Below, piece after piece: positions 1-11,840 of a stretch of DNA of 64,000 nt (its first letter is position 1; each line of letters starts with the position of its first letter). The stretch is from contig JAQMRL010000008.1 of NCBI GenBank assembly GCA_035578175.1, positions 62,885,041 to 62,949,040 on the forward strand, given 5' to 3'. This DNA is from Catonia carolina (Eukaryota; Arthropoda; Insecta; Hemiptera; Achilidae). The notes under the pieces were generated by a model. The model had not been told where the DNA came from and made no database searches. It saw only the letters and a program-made list of their open reading frames with translations. A program made the position numbers and the translations under genes.

Positions 1-794
1 GGCAATAACAGGTTGTGGAAATGGATCTTAAGGGTACGACCGTGTGGGAGAGGAGTAAAGTTAAGGGTCCTTGGCGGATGTAACATAGGGAAAAGGAAGA
101 GAGGTTTTTGAGAGAGGGAAGTTGGGTATTTCGTTGGCGCGAGGAAATCCTAATTGAAGTGATCCAGGCCGCTTGAGTCCGCTATTTATCGGTAGAGTCC
201 AGAGGGAGGTGGTTATACAGTATCTAATCTAATGTACAGGGGATAAATCTACATTTGGCTAGACAGTAACGCTGCAGTCCGACTTTCCCTCTACTTGCCC
301 CTTACACTTCTTCTTCTTGGTTTCCCGACTTTACTCAACCTTCTCCTCTCTTTTATACCTCCCCAAAATCCTCTCTTACCTATCCTTGACTTTCTTGGCC
401 ACTCCGATGTACGATCTTCACTCGACTCAATCCTAAATCCTCTTTTTTCTTTTAGTATCTTTAAACCAATAACCTCTATTTTGTTTCCTAATTACGACAG
501 TTTTTCCTTAGTCTGTTTCAATTAAAACCTTTCCGGTTTTACAATTAGTACTTAGTAATTGTAAATCCAGGACAGTTCCCAAGTATTCTACCTTATTAAC
601 GTTGTTCTTTTCTCTTGTATAGGGTCGTAATTACCTTTAGAAATTGCTACGTAGGTCTAAAAATTCTTAATTAATTTCACACATAAGAAGATGTATCGTG
701 TATAGAATTTTTTAATGAGTATTAACTCCAAAATCAAAAAAATCATCGATTCATCTTATTACACTTTTACACTACTTTATTAAATTACTTTTTA
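1..794. other. Non-repeat intergenic stretch
   Basis: The first 250 bases have balanced composition and 277-520 is pyrimidine-rich on the + strand. The longest open frame (295-525) is a low-complexity Leu/Pro/Ser translation of that tract with no domain. I see no splice-bounded exon or repeat family here. Confidence 0.5.
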
Positions 795-925
795 TAACAA
801 GTGTGTACGTTGCGTTCTGTTCAATTCAGAACAATAAGCAACCCCATGACCCAATGAGATGAGATGAGGATGAAGTATATGACGTTTAAATGAAGTGTAG
901 TCTTGTATAGACCCAGGTCGATTAT
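795..925 (-). mobile_element. SINE family C, body and tail only
   Basis: Matches 12137-12262 closely, including the shared blocks GTTCAATTCAGAACAAT and CCATGACCCAATGAGATGAG and the GACCCAGG end. In the copy at 15497-15600 the same GACCCAGGCCGATGATCGAACC block leads into a tRNA-like head on the minus strand. This copy therefore appears to be the body and tail of that SINE, with the head lost or replaced. Confidence 0.6.
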
Positions 926-1085
926 TCCTAAGAGAGTATGGTTAATTGAACCTCAACATCAAAGTACACCAGCAGCCACTGATTAGTATTCAAATCCATA
1001 TAAAAGTAACCTTTACTAGGATTTGAACCAGAAACCTTCGTCTCCAAAATTAGCTGTTAAACAGCTGACTCGCGGATCATTATTT
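926..1085 (-). mobile_element. tRNA-headed SINE family F
   Basis: On the minus strand this has the order A-box-like GAGTCAGCTGTTTAACAGCT then B-box GGTTCAAATCC, the layout of a tRNA-derived Pol III promoter. The head recurs at 14816-14902 with the same CAGCTGTTAAACAGCTGACTCGC block. It lacks paired acceptor stems, so it is a SINE head and not a tRNA gene. The body boundary toward 926 is uncertain. Confidence 0.6.
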
Positions 1086-1812
1086 TATAACTTTTAATAT
1101 TTACTTTCTAGAATTTGAAATTTTGATAGATCAGGTCAAGGTTTCATTAGATGGTGATATATTTGAACACATATTACGGCTACCAGGTGGAATTTCTGTT
1201 AAACAAAACGAAGTACTGAGAAAGTATTGAAGATTTTAAAGGTAAACCATTTAATAGTTTGTACAATAAAATTCTAAATTTATCAAGAATTAAACACGAG
1301 GCTTTTGGTACAGTACCAAATGTAGATTTAAAAAACCATATAGTATTATATTTAAAGAAAATATAATCATGAATTTTAAATAAATGTTTAAAAAGTAAAT
1401 ATATCACACGAACGTTGAATTCAAATGGTTTAGTTAACTTTAAAATGTAATTAAAGTAAATAGTTTTAAAACTAGTCAGTACATTTTACGAGAACGAACA
1501 TCGATAGTGGTTCACGAACATAGAAATAAAATGATACTAAATTAAGAAAAGTAATCGATACTAACACAATTTCTTTATTATATTCTGTACGGAACACAGT
1601 TTGTTTTCGACTTAATTACATTGCTTTAGTATTGAAAGAGTAAATATGATTCTTATCTGGAAGTTCTGTACTACAGTAATTTACTGTTTAATCGAATTCC
1701 GTTTAACCGAACTTTTGAATTATATGGACTGATTCTCAGATTTTCAATAATTTTGTGATCATGATGAAACTTAATTAGATAATTACTTTTTCATATTGTA
1801 ATAATTAGTTTG
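1086..1812. other. AT-rich stretch, nothing recognised
   Basis: I found no repeat matching elsewhere in the window, no exon and no RNA gene. The minus-strand frame at 1180-1407 has an AT-driven Phe/Leu/Ile/Lys composition and no domain. Confidence 0.5.
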
Positions 1813-2008
1813 TCTCCACATAACAGGTGGTGTATTAAATTATTTGTGCTCGATTTGCTAGTGCAAGGGCTGTATAAAATAGTTCTGTTTCTTATCACAT
1901 GGTCAGCCAATTATACGACTGAAGCATTTAAGAAAAGAAGATGTAGAGGTGTAAAAGATTAGTCGGAGTTATTTCCTCTAAGAGTAATGATTTTCATTAT
2001 ACAGCCAG
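1813..2008 (+). mobile_element. Family A retroposon, 5' half
   Basis: Runs from ATAACAGGTGGTG through the conserved AGTTCTGTTTCTTATCACAT and stops at CATTATACAGCCAG, which is the midpoint of full copies. The 3' half with the tail is missing. Confidence 0.75.
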
Positions 2009-2469
2009 TATACAAATTATGTTTAATTTTGTATTTTAACTTAAAGTATCGTACCTCTCTTTACGTTAGTTTCCATGTGTTAAAACCTTAAAACTCATAA
2101 ATCACTAAGTTTTTACGTATCCTATATTGGTACCCCTCTATAGCACGGACATTTCTACACAGCGGACATTTGGAGTGGTCCCGCTGATGTCCGCTATTCA
2201 GAGGTTTTACTGTTTAATATAAATTTCCAGTACTACGGATGATAGATCAACTCTAGTTACACCAGAAGTTATATTTATCAATCCCATATTGAGATATATT
2301 TAAATTTAAATTAAGTTTTTTACTGTCTTATAATTTTTTTGTAAATTTAAGCTCTGTAATCTGAAGTTTGATATCAATAAGATATAATAATCTAATTGAG
2401 TCCTGATTTTTTTGTTAAAATTTTTGCAGTTGATACTATAAAAAACTAAAAAAATAAGATAATTACCTT
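2009..2469. other. AT-rich stretch, nothing recognised
   Basis: Contains a short repeated word (GCGGACAT/TCCGCT) around 2160-2200 but no gene, splice-bounded exon or recognised repeat. Confidence 0.4.
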
Positions 2470-2863
2470 GTTGTTGTTGTTGTTTAGGCCATCAGCTGAA
2501 AGGCCGGTTTGAACCTGTAGAGGTTTTACTAAGTAAAACGAGGAGTGAAGTGTTTTACGATTGCTTTCCTCACTGAGTGAAAAAGTATGCTGGGTCCTCT
2601 GAAAAGCACATATTTTCCACTTTGCAATTGAGACCTTCACTTCATTCACCACAGGCTCTGGCTGTATAATGAAATTCATTATTTTCAGAGGAGATAACTC
2701 TGATTAGTGTCTTTTATGCCTCTACCTCTTCTGTTCTTAATTATTCAGTCATTTAACTGACTGACCATGTGATAAGAAACAGAACTATTTATTTAGCCCT
2801 GCAACGAACAGATTGAGTGTAAATAATTTGACACTCCACTTGTCTGTTATGGGCAGATAATTA
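2470..2863 (-). mobile_element. Family A retroposon, full length
   Basis: Complete minus-strand copy of the roughly 390-bp family. It begins on the + strand with the reversed tail (TTG)n and TTTAGGCCATCAGC and ends at CTTGTCTGTTATGGGC. It is flanked by a direct repeat AGATAATTACCTT on both sides (about 2458-2470 and 2855-2867), the length expected for target-primed reverse transcription. Conserved blocks shared with the other copies include GGTTTGAACC (B-box-like, antisense), ACTAAGTAAAACGAGGAGTG and GTGATAAGAAACAGAACT. The open frame on this strand is a by-product. Confidence 0.85.
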
Positions 2864-4318
2864 CCTTAATAAATTAAATTGGATTATAATTTGTTTTGCG
2901 TTTTTGTATAACTTATGTTCATGCGCATTAGTATTTTAATTTTTAACGTCTTTTCAAACTAAATTTAGAAAAATCTTCTAATTTTTAAAATCATGAATTG
3001 ATTCATGGTGCTATCGTTACACAATGGAAATTTTATTGAATACCTATTTATAAAAATAGATAATCATTTGTATTTCTTAAAATAGTTTTGTAGTCATTTA
3101 TTTGTAGTTTTTTTTGTAGTAATTTTAGACTTAAACCTACATATTTTTGGTAGGCTTCTTGACAAACGAAATAGTGTTAAATAAGCTAAATATAAAAATG
3201 AAAGAAAGAAAAGTTAGTAAACTAGAGAAGTTTATCTGTACAACTTGTATTCCCTCTTACCTCTCGTGTAGTACAAAAAGTTATAAAACTTCGCGCTTAG
3301 AAGCGTTAAAAGTAAATTTAAATTATGTAAAAGAACGTCCTGTCCTGCCCCACCGCGTAAGTAACTTGATGGGTTCAGTGGAGATATAAAAAAGCCCCAG
3401 AGAGAAAGAGTAATGTCTAGCATAAGGTGTCTCAATTAGTTCAGCCCTCTCGAGGCAGCAAGAAAGCAACCTTGTTACATACATACTACCTTCTATTTCC
3501 CTCTTCTTCCTTCATTCCACCCCTACCTCACTTCTCTTTCACCTTCATCACTTTTAACTCTGTCAGGATGGATCCCCGGACTTTCTCCCTTATGTGCGTT
3601 TGTGTGCAAGTCTAAGGGCTGTGTACCTAAATTCAAGGTGATGATGTAATAATTTTTCCAAACACTCACCAACTTACGTTCCATAGTTCAGAGAAAATAT
3701 ATATGAAGTAAAATTTTGTATACTAAAATTTTCTAGGCATTCGGGCCATTCAGTCAACCGGTATAAATGAGTTATTAATTCTTAAGTAACCCCGGTTCGA
3801 CGAAAAACCTAGTGTTGACCAGCTGCCAGCCATATGTGATCAAATTCACGTTTCACTACTAAAGGGATCCCTATTCAAATAGACATCTATGTCAATTTGA
3901 AAACACTGCAAAAATTTAATTAAAGTTTATTGTTTTTTCTATAACGATATTAATTCCCGTTTAATTCCACCATTATCTTTAAGTCATCTCCTCACCGCAT
4001 CTGTGTTCGTCCTTGTCCCCTTGTTCCTATTCTTGGTCTTAATTTTTGAATGGCACTGTTCCTTATTCCGGCCGAGTTTTTTATTTTTATTAAGACCTGG
4101 CCATTTCCATTTTTTGTACGTTGTCTTGCACTTTGATATTTCGAAAACCAACCTAATGTATAAGAAATATCGTCAATTTTAGATTAGGTTAAGTAACTTT
4201 AAATATCTCTGGAACCTGCTTTTACAGCGTTCTTTCACTTTAGGCTATTCCTTCTATTCTCAATTCATCCTCGTGGAAGACCTAGAAGTCAATTATTGGT
4301 AATTTATACCTGATTCAA
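2864..4318. other. Intergenic, pyrimidine-rich patch
   Basis: AT-rich except for a pyrimidine-rich, more GC-balanced patch at about 3440-3620. The block around 2895-2995 (GCGT...TATTTTAATTTTTAACGTCTTTTCA...CTAAATTTAGAA) is similar to 5415-5510 and may be a small dispersed repeat. Overlapping open frames on both strands at 3147-3615 have no recognisable domain. Confidence 0.4.
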
Positions 4319-4714
4319 CTGCCCATAATAGACAAGTGTAGTGTCGAATTATTTACACCCAATTTGTTCGTTGCAGGGCTAACATATATAGTTCTGTTTC
4401 TTATTACATGGTCAGCCAATTAAATGACTGAATCATTTAAGAACAGAAGAAGCGGAGGTGTAAAATACACTAATCAGAGTTATCTCCTATAAAAGTAATG
4501 ACTTTCATTATACAGCCAGACCCTGTGGTGAATGAAGTAAAGGTTTCAATTGCAGAGTGGAAAATATGTGCTTTTCAGAGGGCCCGGCATGCTGATAAAC
4601 GTACTTCCCACTCAGTGAGAAAGGCAATTGTAAACCACCTCACTTCTCGTTTCACTTAGTAAAACTACAGGTTTAAACCAGCCTTTCGGCTGATGACCTA
4701 AACAACAACAACAG
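4319..4714 (+). mobile_element. Family A retroposon, full length
   Basis: Plus-strand copy from CTGCCCATAATAGACAAG to GGCTGATGACCTAAACAAC, followed by (AAC)n. It carries all conserved blocks (TTCTGTTTCTTAT, GGTCAGCCAATTAAATGACT, CAGCCAGACCCTGTGGTGAA, GAGGGCCCGGCATGCTGATAA). I could not find a clean target duplication. Confidence 0.85.
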
Positions 4715-6769
4715 CGATATTAAATTTTCGGTAAATTTTCACTTAGTATTTAACTTATTGTTACTACTAACATTTCTTTAATACTATTTTTTGCGTATGT
4801 TTTTAACTGCAAGATTTTATTTACTAACCGGGGCAGTTAGACGGGGTTCTAGAAAGAGACGAAAACACAAAATTAACATTATCGTGTTTATTACATTGCT
4901 ACCTTATAATGTTATACACAAAGCTTAACAATTGCATTTTCTTTTAGACGTTTAAATACTTTTCGGACTGCGTTAATCGACTTTTAACAATTAGAATTAT
5001 TACAAATTATTATAGTGATTCATTTTCATAGTTAAGTCTAAAAATTTCGACTGAGAAATAGATTAATCGAGTTAGTTTGAACGACTGCTTTCTGTGGTGC
5101 AACTGATAACGCAGCCGATTGGTAAGTCTACAATCCGCGATTGAATTCCAAGTTTATTGAAATAAATTAGTTAGAGTAAATATGACGGGTTTAAGCAAAT
5201 AAGTTAGTTAGTTATTAGGGCCAGTAAAAATTCTAATTTAGGTAAACAAATTAAAAGTTGTTAAGTCATTTGAAACGATGTAAATACTCTAGATAAAAAT
5301 TATATACCAATAATTCTTGTAGGAACCAATGACATCGAGTCAAAACAATTTAAAGACACTCCTCGAAATTAAAATAATCGAAAAATTGGTTCTGATAAAT
5401 AACAAAACTATTTTAATTTTATATTTTTGCGTATATTCATGACCAGTAGAATTTAAATTTGTGACGTCTTTTCAGACTAGATTTAGAAGAATAAATTCTC
5501 TAATGTTTAAAAACTACGTATTCTCTAATTTTCTACGATTTCGTAGCAAAATATTGTTCAAGAATGAAAACCCGTTGTTCTAGGGTAAAAGAAATTCTGT
5601 TCGTAACACGACCGGAAACAGCAGAAAATTTTATACAGCTCAAGGAGAATCAACTCATACCGGTTGAGTAGGGCTACCAACTTCGTGTCACAAAACAAAA
5701 TTTCTATTTCTTAGAAAAAAATTGCCAGACATTAACAATTTGGTAACAGGACTAAAAAATACCTGCTAGAAATTTTTTATTGTTTGTCTACCGCAGTACT
5801 TATTCAGCATTTCAGTTAGGCTCAGATTTGGAATGCATATATCTTAAAAAATCACTCTGTACTATAAAATATGTAAAAGTTTTGTATAGACCTATTTGAA
5901 ATATTTGAAGTTAAATTAAAAGCTCTTATGATGTCGGTTAGCATCTAGTTTTGATTTCATTAAAACAAATAATCGCTGTAAAAAACTGTTTCGTTTTATC
6001 AATGTTTATTTTGCCATTTATCAAAAATATTTCATGAAAACATTAAGTAACAACTTTATCACTTAACAACACACTACAACACAGTAGTTAAAAATAATAT
6101 GTTACTTTCCGTAAAAAGAAAATAAATAAAAAGAAAAATAACATTCACTTGGGAGCTTTATATACTGGTGTAGGCTACATCATGAACAAAGAACATGCTA
6201 TTGGTAGAGTGAATGGAAGTTAACGATCCAATCGAGAATCGAAGATATACGATTATTACAGAATTCGTACAGTACATAGTTTACCGATATATTTTACTCC
6301 ACAGAAATCTATTTCTTCTACTTGAAACTTGTAATTGAAAAGAATAAAATAAAAATTATTATAGGTTAGATAAAAGCTCTTTCATGCCAGTTTGAAATAC
6401 ACAACAACGTCGCTAATCCGAATTAATTGGGACAATGTTCGAATTTTTGAAGAGATGTTGCAATAGGGAACGTTTATTTTCTGTGTAGCATTAGATTGTA
6501 TTTCTCTTTAACTAGTATAAACATTTTTAAGTGTTTTTTCTTTTATACGAAGAGATTTTTATAAATTAAAGCAACAATTTTTTATTTAATTTTGAATTCT
6601 CAGCAAGCTGTTATGAGGAAGGTCTCCAGTTTTATTAACAATCTCTGTAACAACGTAAATTTTAAAGTTTTTGAAAAAATGTTTGATTAAGTTACAAATG
6701 TATAGGCTATTTTTAATTTATAAAAATGGATCTATTTTACTTTCCTTTGTCCTTTATGAATTGGAATAT
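4715..6769. other. AT-rich stretch, nothing recognised
   Basis: About two kilobases without an open frame of note, without a match to the named repeat families apart from 5415-5510 (similar to 2895-2995), and without convincing exons. Confidence 0.45.
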
Positions 6770-7660
6770 GAAACAAGAAAGGAAAATATCTATTATTTTT
6801 ATATAGATTTTTCGAAATGAGTTTTCAACGGATGTACACGTTTTCAGGCCCCCTGAACCCCCAAAAATATGTTTCTAGTGACTGGTCTGTGTGTGTTTGA
6901 ACAAAATATCTCAAGAACGGAACATCGTACGAAAATAAATCTTGATATTTAAGTTAAGTACCACGAGAGGATGCGACCCGAACATTTTCATTAAAATCAG
7001 TCAACTGGGAGTAGTAGTTTAGTCGTGCAATTTTCTCAAAAATGGCGTCTACGTTGTTGTTAAGAATCGCCTCATTTACTACATTTTGTTATGCTCTATA
7101 AGAGAGGGTAGGCGCCATATCTACTGAAATTCTTAGGAAGATTGTCTCTCATAAAAAAAAATCAATTTTTTTAAGATATCGGCCTTAATATGCATTTTAA
7201 GTCAAAAAAGTATATAGTATAAAATTTGTAGAACATCCAAAAACCTGCAACTTTTGTTTGAAACATTTTTTGTAAAATGCTTAGTTAAGCAACAATTAGT
7301 GATTTTCTGCTTTTTTCTTTCATGAGAATCGTTAAAAATGGGATTTTTAAGATTGCGGCCTTTGTATGGATTTTACGACAAATGTGTATAAATTATAATG
7401 TGTAGGCTATTAAATTTATAAAAAAATAAATCTACAATTCTCTTTCCAAGCATTTTCTTTTACAGATCCTAGTTTAGCGTTAATAGTAATTTTCCGTATT
7501 TTTACAACAGAGGTTGATTTTCATTTTGCGTCATTCACTCATGATTAAAGTTTGGTTGTTTTTCATTTTGTATTGTTTACTAATGATTAAATTATGTTTT
7601 ATTGTTCATTATCTACATTGACAAGAGAAAATTGTTAGTGTTTTACAACAGCTTTTTAAA
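6770..7660 (+). mobile_element. Family B element, diverged copy
   Basis: Carries the family B block order: CACGTTTTCAGGCCCCCTGAACCC at about 6838, a short TG tract at 6889, ATCTCAAGAACGGAACATCGTACGA, AGTAGTAGTTT, TAGGCGCCAT, then ACAAGAGAAAATTGT near the 3' end (7621-7650). The 5' subterminal repeat is degraded. Confidence 0.75.
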
Positions 7661-8623
7661 TAATTTAGGTTCGTTTTCCTGAGCAAATTGAAGATGTTAC
7701 ATGGTTAAAGAAAGAAAATTTGGTAAAATTAGATTAGAATCATGTTTTAATTTTGGAAGGAAATGGATTTATAAAAAAATCATACCGTAAAAAATTTTGC
7801 TTTCAAACTTCTTAGTTTTAATTCTAAAAGTAGCTAGTGTCTTAAAATTATCTAAAAAAAATTATGTAAATTTTAAGGACTTGTATTTTCTGTGTAGTAT
7901 AATTAATGTAAAATTGAATTATCTATTTTATTTTTTTTATAATTTATTTTTATTAACTTAAGTTTATTATTAATAATGAATACACATTCTATTATTGTTT
8001 TTATGTTAACATGTACAAAGTTCCACAGAATTGATGACAATTGCTCAAACTAAAGTTTTTGTGTACAAAAGTGGAAATGTTTTAATACGTTGCGTGTCGA
8101 AAAAGATGGACATGCATAGCCCTGGAAGAGGAGGATGATTGTGTTTAGTTCTAAACATAACAGGGCTGCGGTCAGTAAGACCGATACGCTACACAAAGTT
8201 TTTCTCATACCACATCGTCATAATATCGCCCGATCCAACGTATACCTTGGTTCGGTCGTTTCTTTACACACGACGAACACGAACGACATTTCGTTGAGGC
8301 GCACGTTGGCTTGGTTCTTGTATTTATTCTTTATCTATTTATAGAAACGAGTAAGGGTGAATCCACTCCTTCCCTTCGACAATTTTGCTTTCCCGCCTCC
8401 TAACGTACTAGAAAAACCTCCCTCTGTTCCTTCTCCACCCCTTTCTCTAACTTTTCGTGCTTCAACCGTACGCGACTACAAGAGTAATGTTAAGCGTATA
8501 TTTTCTACATTTAAGACTATACTATACTGTTTTTTCATACAAGCTACTTTCCTTTTTAATTTATCAATTATTAATAAATTTAATTCATTTTTAGTCCGAC
8601 TTAACCATTTTATCACTGATATT
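7661..8623. other. Intergenic stretch
   Basis: AT-rich to about 8090, then more balanced to 8500 (GCCCGATCCAACG, GAGGCGCACGTTGG). The frames at 8135-8344 and 8357-8764 have no domain; the second runs into family B. Nothing is supported as a gene. Confidence 0.4.
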
Positions 8624-8844
8624 TTTACTTTCTCTTGCCTATATGAATATACAGGAAGGAAAGAATTATTGTTATGTCGATTTTTTGGAATCGAGTTTGC
8701 ACTGGATCTACACGTTTTCAGACCCCCTGAACCCAAAAAACATGTTTTTCAGCGATTCGTCTGAGCGTGTGTGTGTGAGTGTGTGTGTGTGTGTGCGTGT
8801 GCGTGCGTGTGCGTGCGTGCGTGCGTGTGTGTGTATGTGTATAT

Positions 8845-8911
<67 letters not shown>

Positions 8912-8954
8912 TGTGTGTGTGTGGGTGTGTGTGTGTATGTGTGTGTGTGTGTGT

Positions 8955-9027
<73 letters not shown>

Positions 9028-9822
9028 TGTGCGAACTGCATATCTAAAAAACGGAACATTGTACGAATTTGAAACTTAAAATGTAAGTTAGATACCACTA
9101 CCGGACCCGACACAAACATTTTCGTCTAAATCGGTCTACCGGAAGTAGTAGTTTATTCGTGTCATTTTTCACTTTTTTGCAATTTTCTCAAAAATGGTTC
9201 CTTCGATTTTTTAAAAATCGGCTTGTTTACTAAATTTTTTATGTTTTATAAGACAGGGTAGGCGTCATGTCTGCTGAAATTCTTGGAGAGGCTGTTTTAC
9301 GTAGAAAAATTATTTGTTTAAGATTGAGGGGCTTTAATATGCGTTTTAGCGCAAAAATGTATATAATAAAAGTTGTAGACAATTAAAATCCTACAACATT
9401 TATTTCAAACATTTTTTTGTTTAACGCTTAGTTTAGCGGTATTTAGCTATTTTCTGTTTTTTCACGAAAACGTGTAAAAAAATCGATTTTTTTAAAGATT
9501 TTAGCCTTCTTATAAATTTTACGACAAAATTGTATAATAACATTTATAGGAAATTAAAAGATCTACAACTTTTATTTAAAGCATTTTTCTCTACAGAGCC
9601 TAATTTAGCGTGAAAGAGTGATTTTCCGTATTTTTAAGCCAAACAGGTTGATTTTCATTTTGCGTCTTTCACTCATGATTAAAATAAGGTTATGTTTATT
9701 GAGGTTAGTTTTTTGTTTATTTCTAATGTTTTATTACTAACATGAGATTATATTGTTCATTATTTGCATTGGCAAGAGAAAGTTGTGTGAGTGTTTCACA
9801 CCAGATTTTTATAAATATACAA
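8624..9822 (+). mobile_element. Family B element, full length with TG tract
   Basis: The most complete copy. It opens with TTTTTACTTTCTCTTGCC, has the palindrome CCTATATGAATATACAGG, then CCCCTGAACCC, the TG tract, TCTAAAAAACGGAACATTGTAC, GGTCTACCGGAAGTAGTAGT, AAGACAGGGTAGGCGTCATG, and closes with GGCAAGAGAAAGT followed by GTGTGAGTGTTTCACAC and CAGATTTTT. The ends ACTTTCTCTTGCC and GGCAAGAGAAAGT are exact reverse complements (13 bp), and a hairpin follows the second. These are the hallmarks of DINE-1/HINE elements (non-autonomous Helentrons). I infer the class from structure alone. Confidence 0.75.
8766..9031 (+). repeat. (TG)n microsatellite inside family B
   Basis: A roughly 266-bp, slightly interrupted TG/GCGT tract. 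It produces false open frames of Cys/Val on the + strand and His/Thr on the - strand. It sits exactly where other family B copies have shorter TG tracts (22647, 30137) or a GT-rich stub (6889, 58864). Confidence 0.95.
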
Positions 9823-10048
9823 GGTGCGCAACAATAGAAATTTATAACTTCTTCAACATGATACTGATCGTACATCTTTGTATCTGAAGTTAATAAAATT
9901 TAAAATATTTCTTATTATTAGTCTACTATATAAAATTAATATTAACCAATTTTACCTTAAACACATTTATGTATTAGGCCAATGTTTCTGTTACTTTTAA
10001 CAATAATAAAAATAATCAGCAGTTAGCTTGTAATAATTCGAAAATTTG
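9823..10048. other. AT-rich spacer
   Basis: Short unique spacer between family B and family A copies; nothing recognised. Confidence 0.5.
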
Positions 10049-10767
10049 CCCATACAGGCAGGTAGAGTGTTAAATTAATTGCACTTGATCTGTTGGTTCC
10101 ACGGCAACAAAAACATAGTTCTGTTTCTTATCATATAGACAGCCAATTATGACTAAACTATTTAAAAACAGAAGAGGTAGAGGTGTAAAAGACACCATAG
10201 TCCGGTTCACGAAAGAAAACCCCTGTCTTTAAACAACAATATCTTTTGAACCGTTGTATGTAAAAACAATTACGATACATTAAATTAAAGCTTGTTGTAT
10301 TGTTGGTTACAGGATTACATTAACATATAATACATCGTAGCCATTTACATTTTAAAGTATATGTGAAAAAGGTAAAACTACCTTGAAGTTGGTTATACTG
10401 GAAAAGTGGTTAAAAACAGGGTACTTTTTATGCGCAATTCGTTATATTTAATACACTATTTATTTCCAAAAATTTTAATATAGGCCTATATTCTGTAAAT
10501 CACAATACAACAAGCTTTAATTTGATGTAGTCAGAGTTATCTCCTCTGAGAGTTATGAATTTACTACACAGCCAGTCCCTGTGGTGAATGAAGTAAAGGT
10601 GTCATTTGAAGGTTGGAAAGTGGGTGCTTTTCGGAGGGCCTGGCATGCTGATAAGCATACTCTTTTAACTTAGTGAGGAAGGCAATAGTATACCACCTCA
10701 CTCCTCGTGTTTACTTAGTAAAACCTCTAGAGGTTCAAACCAGACTTTCGGCTGTTGACCTAAACAA
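10049..10767 (+). mobile_element. Family A retroposon split by a MITE
   Basis: The 5' part (10049-10202) and 3' part (10528-10767) together make one full family A copy. The outer flanks repeat AATTCGAAAAT (about 10038-10048 and 10770-10780), a target duplication. The break lies in the conserved GACACTAGTCAGAG word, with TAGTC present on both sides of the insert. Confidence 0.8.
10203..10527. mobile_element. TA-flanked MITE inside family A
   Basis: The inserted 325 bp contains a 27-bp near-perfect inverted pair at 10276-10302 and 10503-10529 (core AAATTAAAGCTTGTTGTATTG, one mismatch), each bounded by TA. The TA-to-TA unit of about 250 bp looks like a Tc1/mariner-type MITE. The extra 73 bp at the left (10203-10275) is unexplained. 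TAGTC flanks the whole insert, so a 5-bp duplication is an alternative reading. Confidence 0.55.
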
Positions 10768-10867
10768 AAATTCGAAAATGATGAGTAATTGAGTGTTTAG
10801 GGATAACAAAATAAAAATTTGAAGCGTATTAGCCAGAATTAATTCAAGAATTTACCTATAATAAAAA

Positions 10868-11380
10868 TTTGGTTTGGCGATAGAAAAGAGGGAAAAATTC
10901 CTAAGGAAAATCTTGGGAACTTTAAAGTCAGACGATGGAACATGGAGACGTAGGTCCAGTAAAAGCCTATATAGTCTAACGGAGACGTTTACAGCCACAG
11001 TTAGGAAAAGAAAGGCGAAAGTTTACGGACATCTCAACAGAATGGATGACAGTAGGCTTACTAAAAGAATATTCACGTATTTAAATAGGATTAAGACAAC
11101 AGCTGAATGGTTTAAAGAAGTGAAGAGAGAGCTCGAGGAAATTGGAATACAGAAAAACGCTATCCAGAACAGAAACACATTTGGAAAGCCCGTAGACGAT
11201 TTCAAAGTTTTTAAAAACAGAAGCACTGATTCTGAGAAATCAGCATGTAAATGGTCAAATAAAAAAAAAGATGATGAGTAAAAGGATGAAGAGGTTCTGG
11301 GAAGAAAGGAAGAGGGAACAGAACAACGTGCGAAAAGTTCAACGCGGTCCAAAGAAGGCCAAAACGTAGTAAAAAAATAA
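10868..11380 (+). mobile_element. Non-LTR retrotransposon 3' end (RT C-terminus)
   Basis: An open frame of 135 codons (10874-11281) reads like the region after the RT domain of non-LTR elements: EKREKFLRKILG, then RKRKAKVYGHLNRMDDSRLT, then AEWFKEVKRELEEIGIQ. It continues past its stop in another frame (RFWEERKREQNN) to an A-rich end with repeated AAAAAAT at 11370-11386. It resembles the fragment at 15020-15490. The RT core is absent, so this is a 5'-truncated dead copy. Confidence 0.7.
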
Positions 11381-11386
11381 AAAAAT

Positions 11387-11664
11387 AGGCTAAAATTTTG
11401 ATACTGTTGAGATTCTCCAGTTTTATCTATTTCTTCATTGATAGTTACTTACTTTCACAGATTGATTAACTGATAGCTTACTATCACATTTCATAAGAAT
11501 ATAGTGAACAATTTTGTACATTCTTCCACATTTTTAATTTGAGTTGTGATTTATTGTTTAAAGTCTTATGCTACTAATGTATTATCAATGATAGATTGAT
11601 AAATAGAATTTTAGCGAATAATTTTTTATATATTCCATCGGTAGTGCTCGCACGAGGACATTAC
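11387..11664. other. AT-rich spacer
   Basis: Unique spacer before a SINE. Nothing recognised. Confidence 0.45.
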
Positions 11665-11840
11665 GGCCGGTCCGTGGTGTACTGGTCAGCGCAACTGGCT
11701 TCTACGCCAGGGGTAGATTCCCGGTCAGGTTTCATCAATCATTTTCACGTAACATCCTTCAATGTCTGCATTAACAATAAATGTACACATATTCGGACGA
11801 AAATTCAAAACAAAGTAAGTTAATTATTATTATTATTATA
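11665..11840 (+). mobile_element. tRNA-headed SINE family E
   Basis: Head with TGGTGTACTGGTCAGCGCAA (A-box-like) and GGTAGATTCCCGG (B-box-like) around CTTCTACGCC, then body and a (TTA)n tail at about 11820-11840. The same head occurs at 14685-14815 and inverted at 58395-58515. No tRNA acceptor pairing is visible, so it is a SINE and not a gene. Confidence 0.7.

Noticed and set aside
8718..9119. Long His/Thr and Cys/Val open frames on both strands
   Set aside because: They are translations of the (TG)n microsatellite inside a family B element.
11665..11740. tRNA gene at the CTGGTCAGCGCAACTGG head
   Set aside because: No cloverleaf closing stem, and the head recurs attached to the same body elsewhere.
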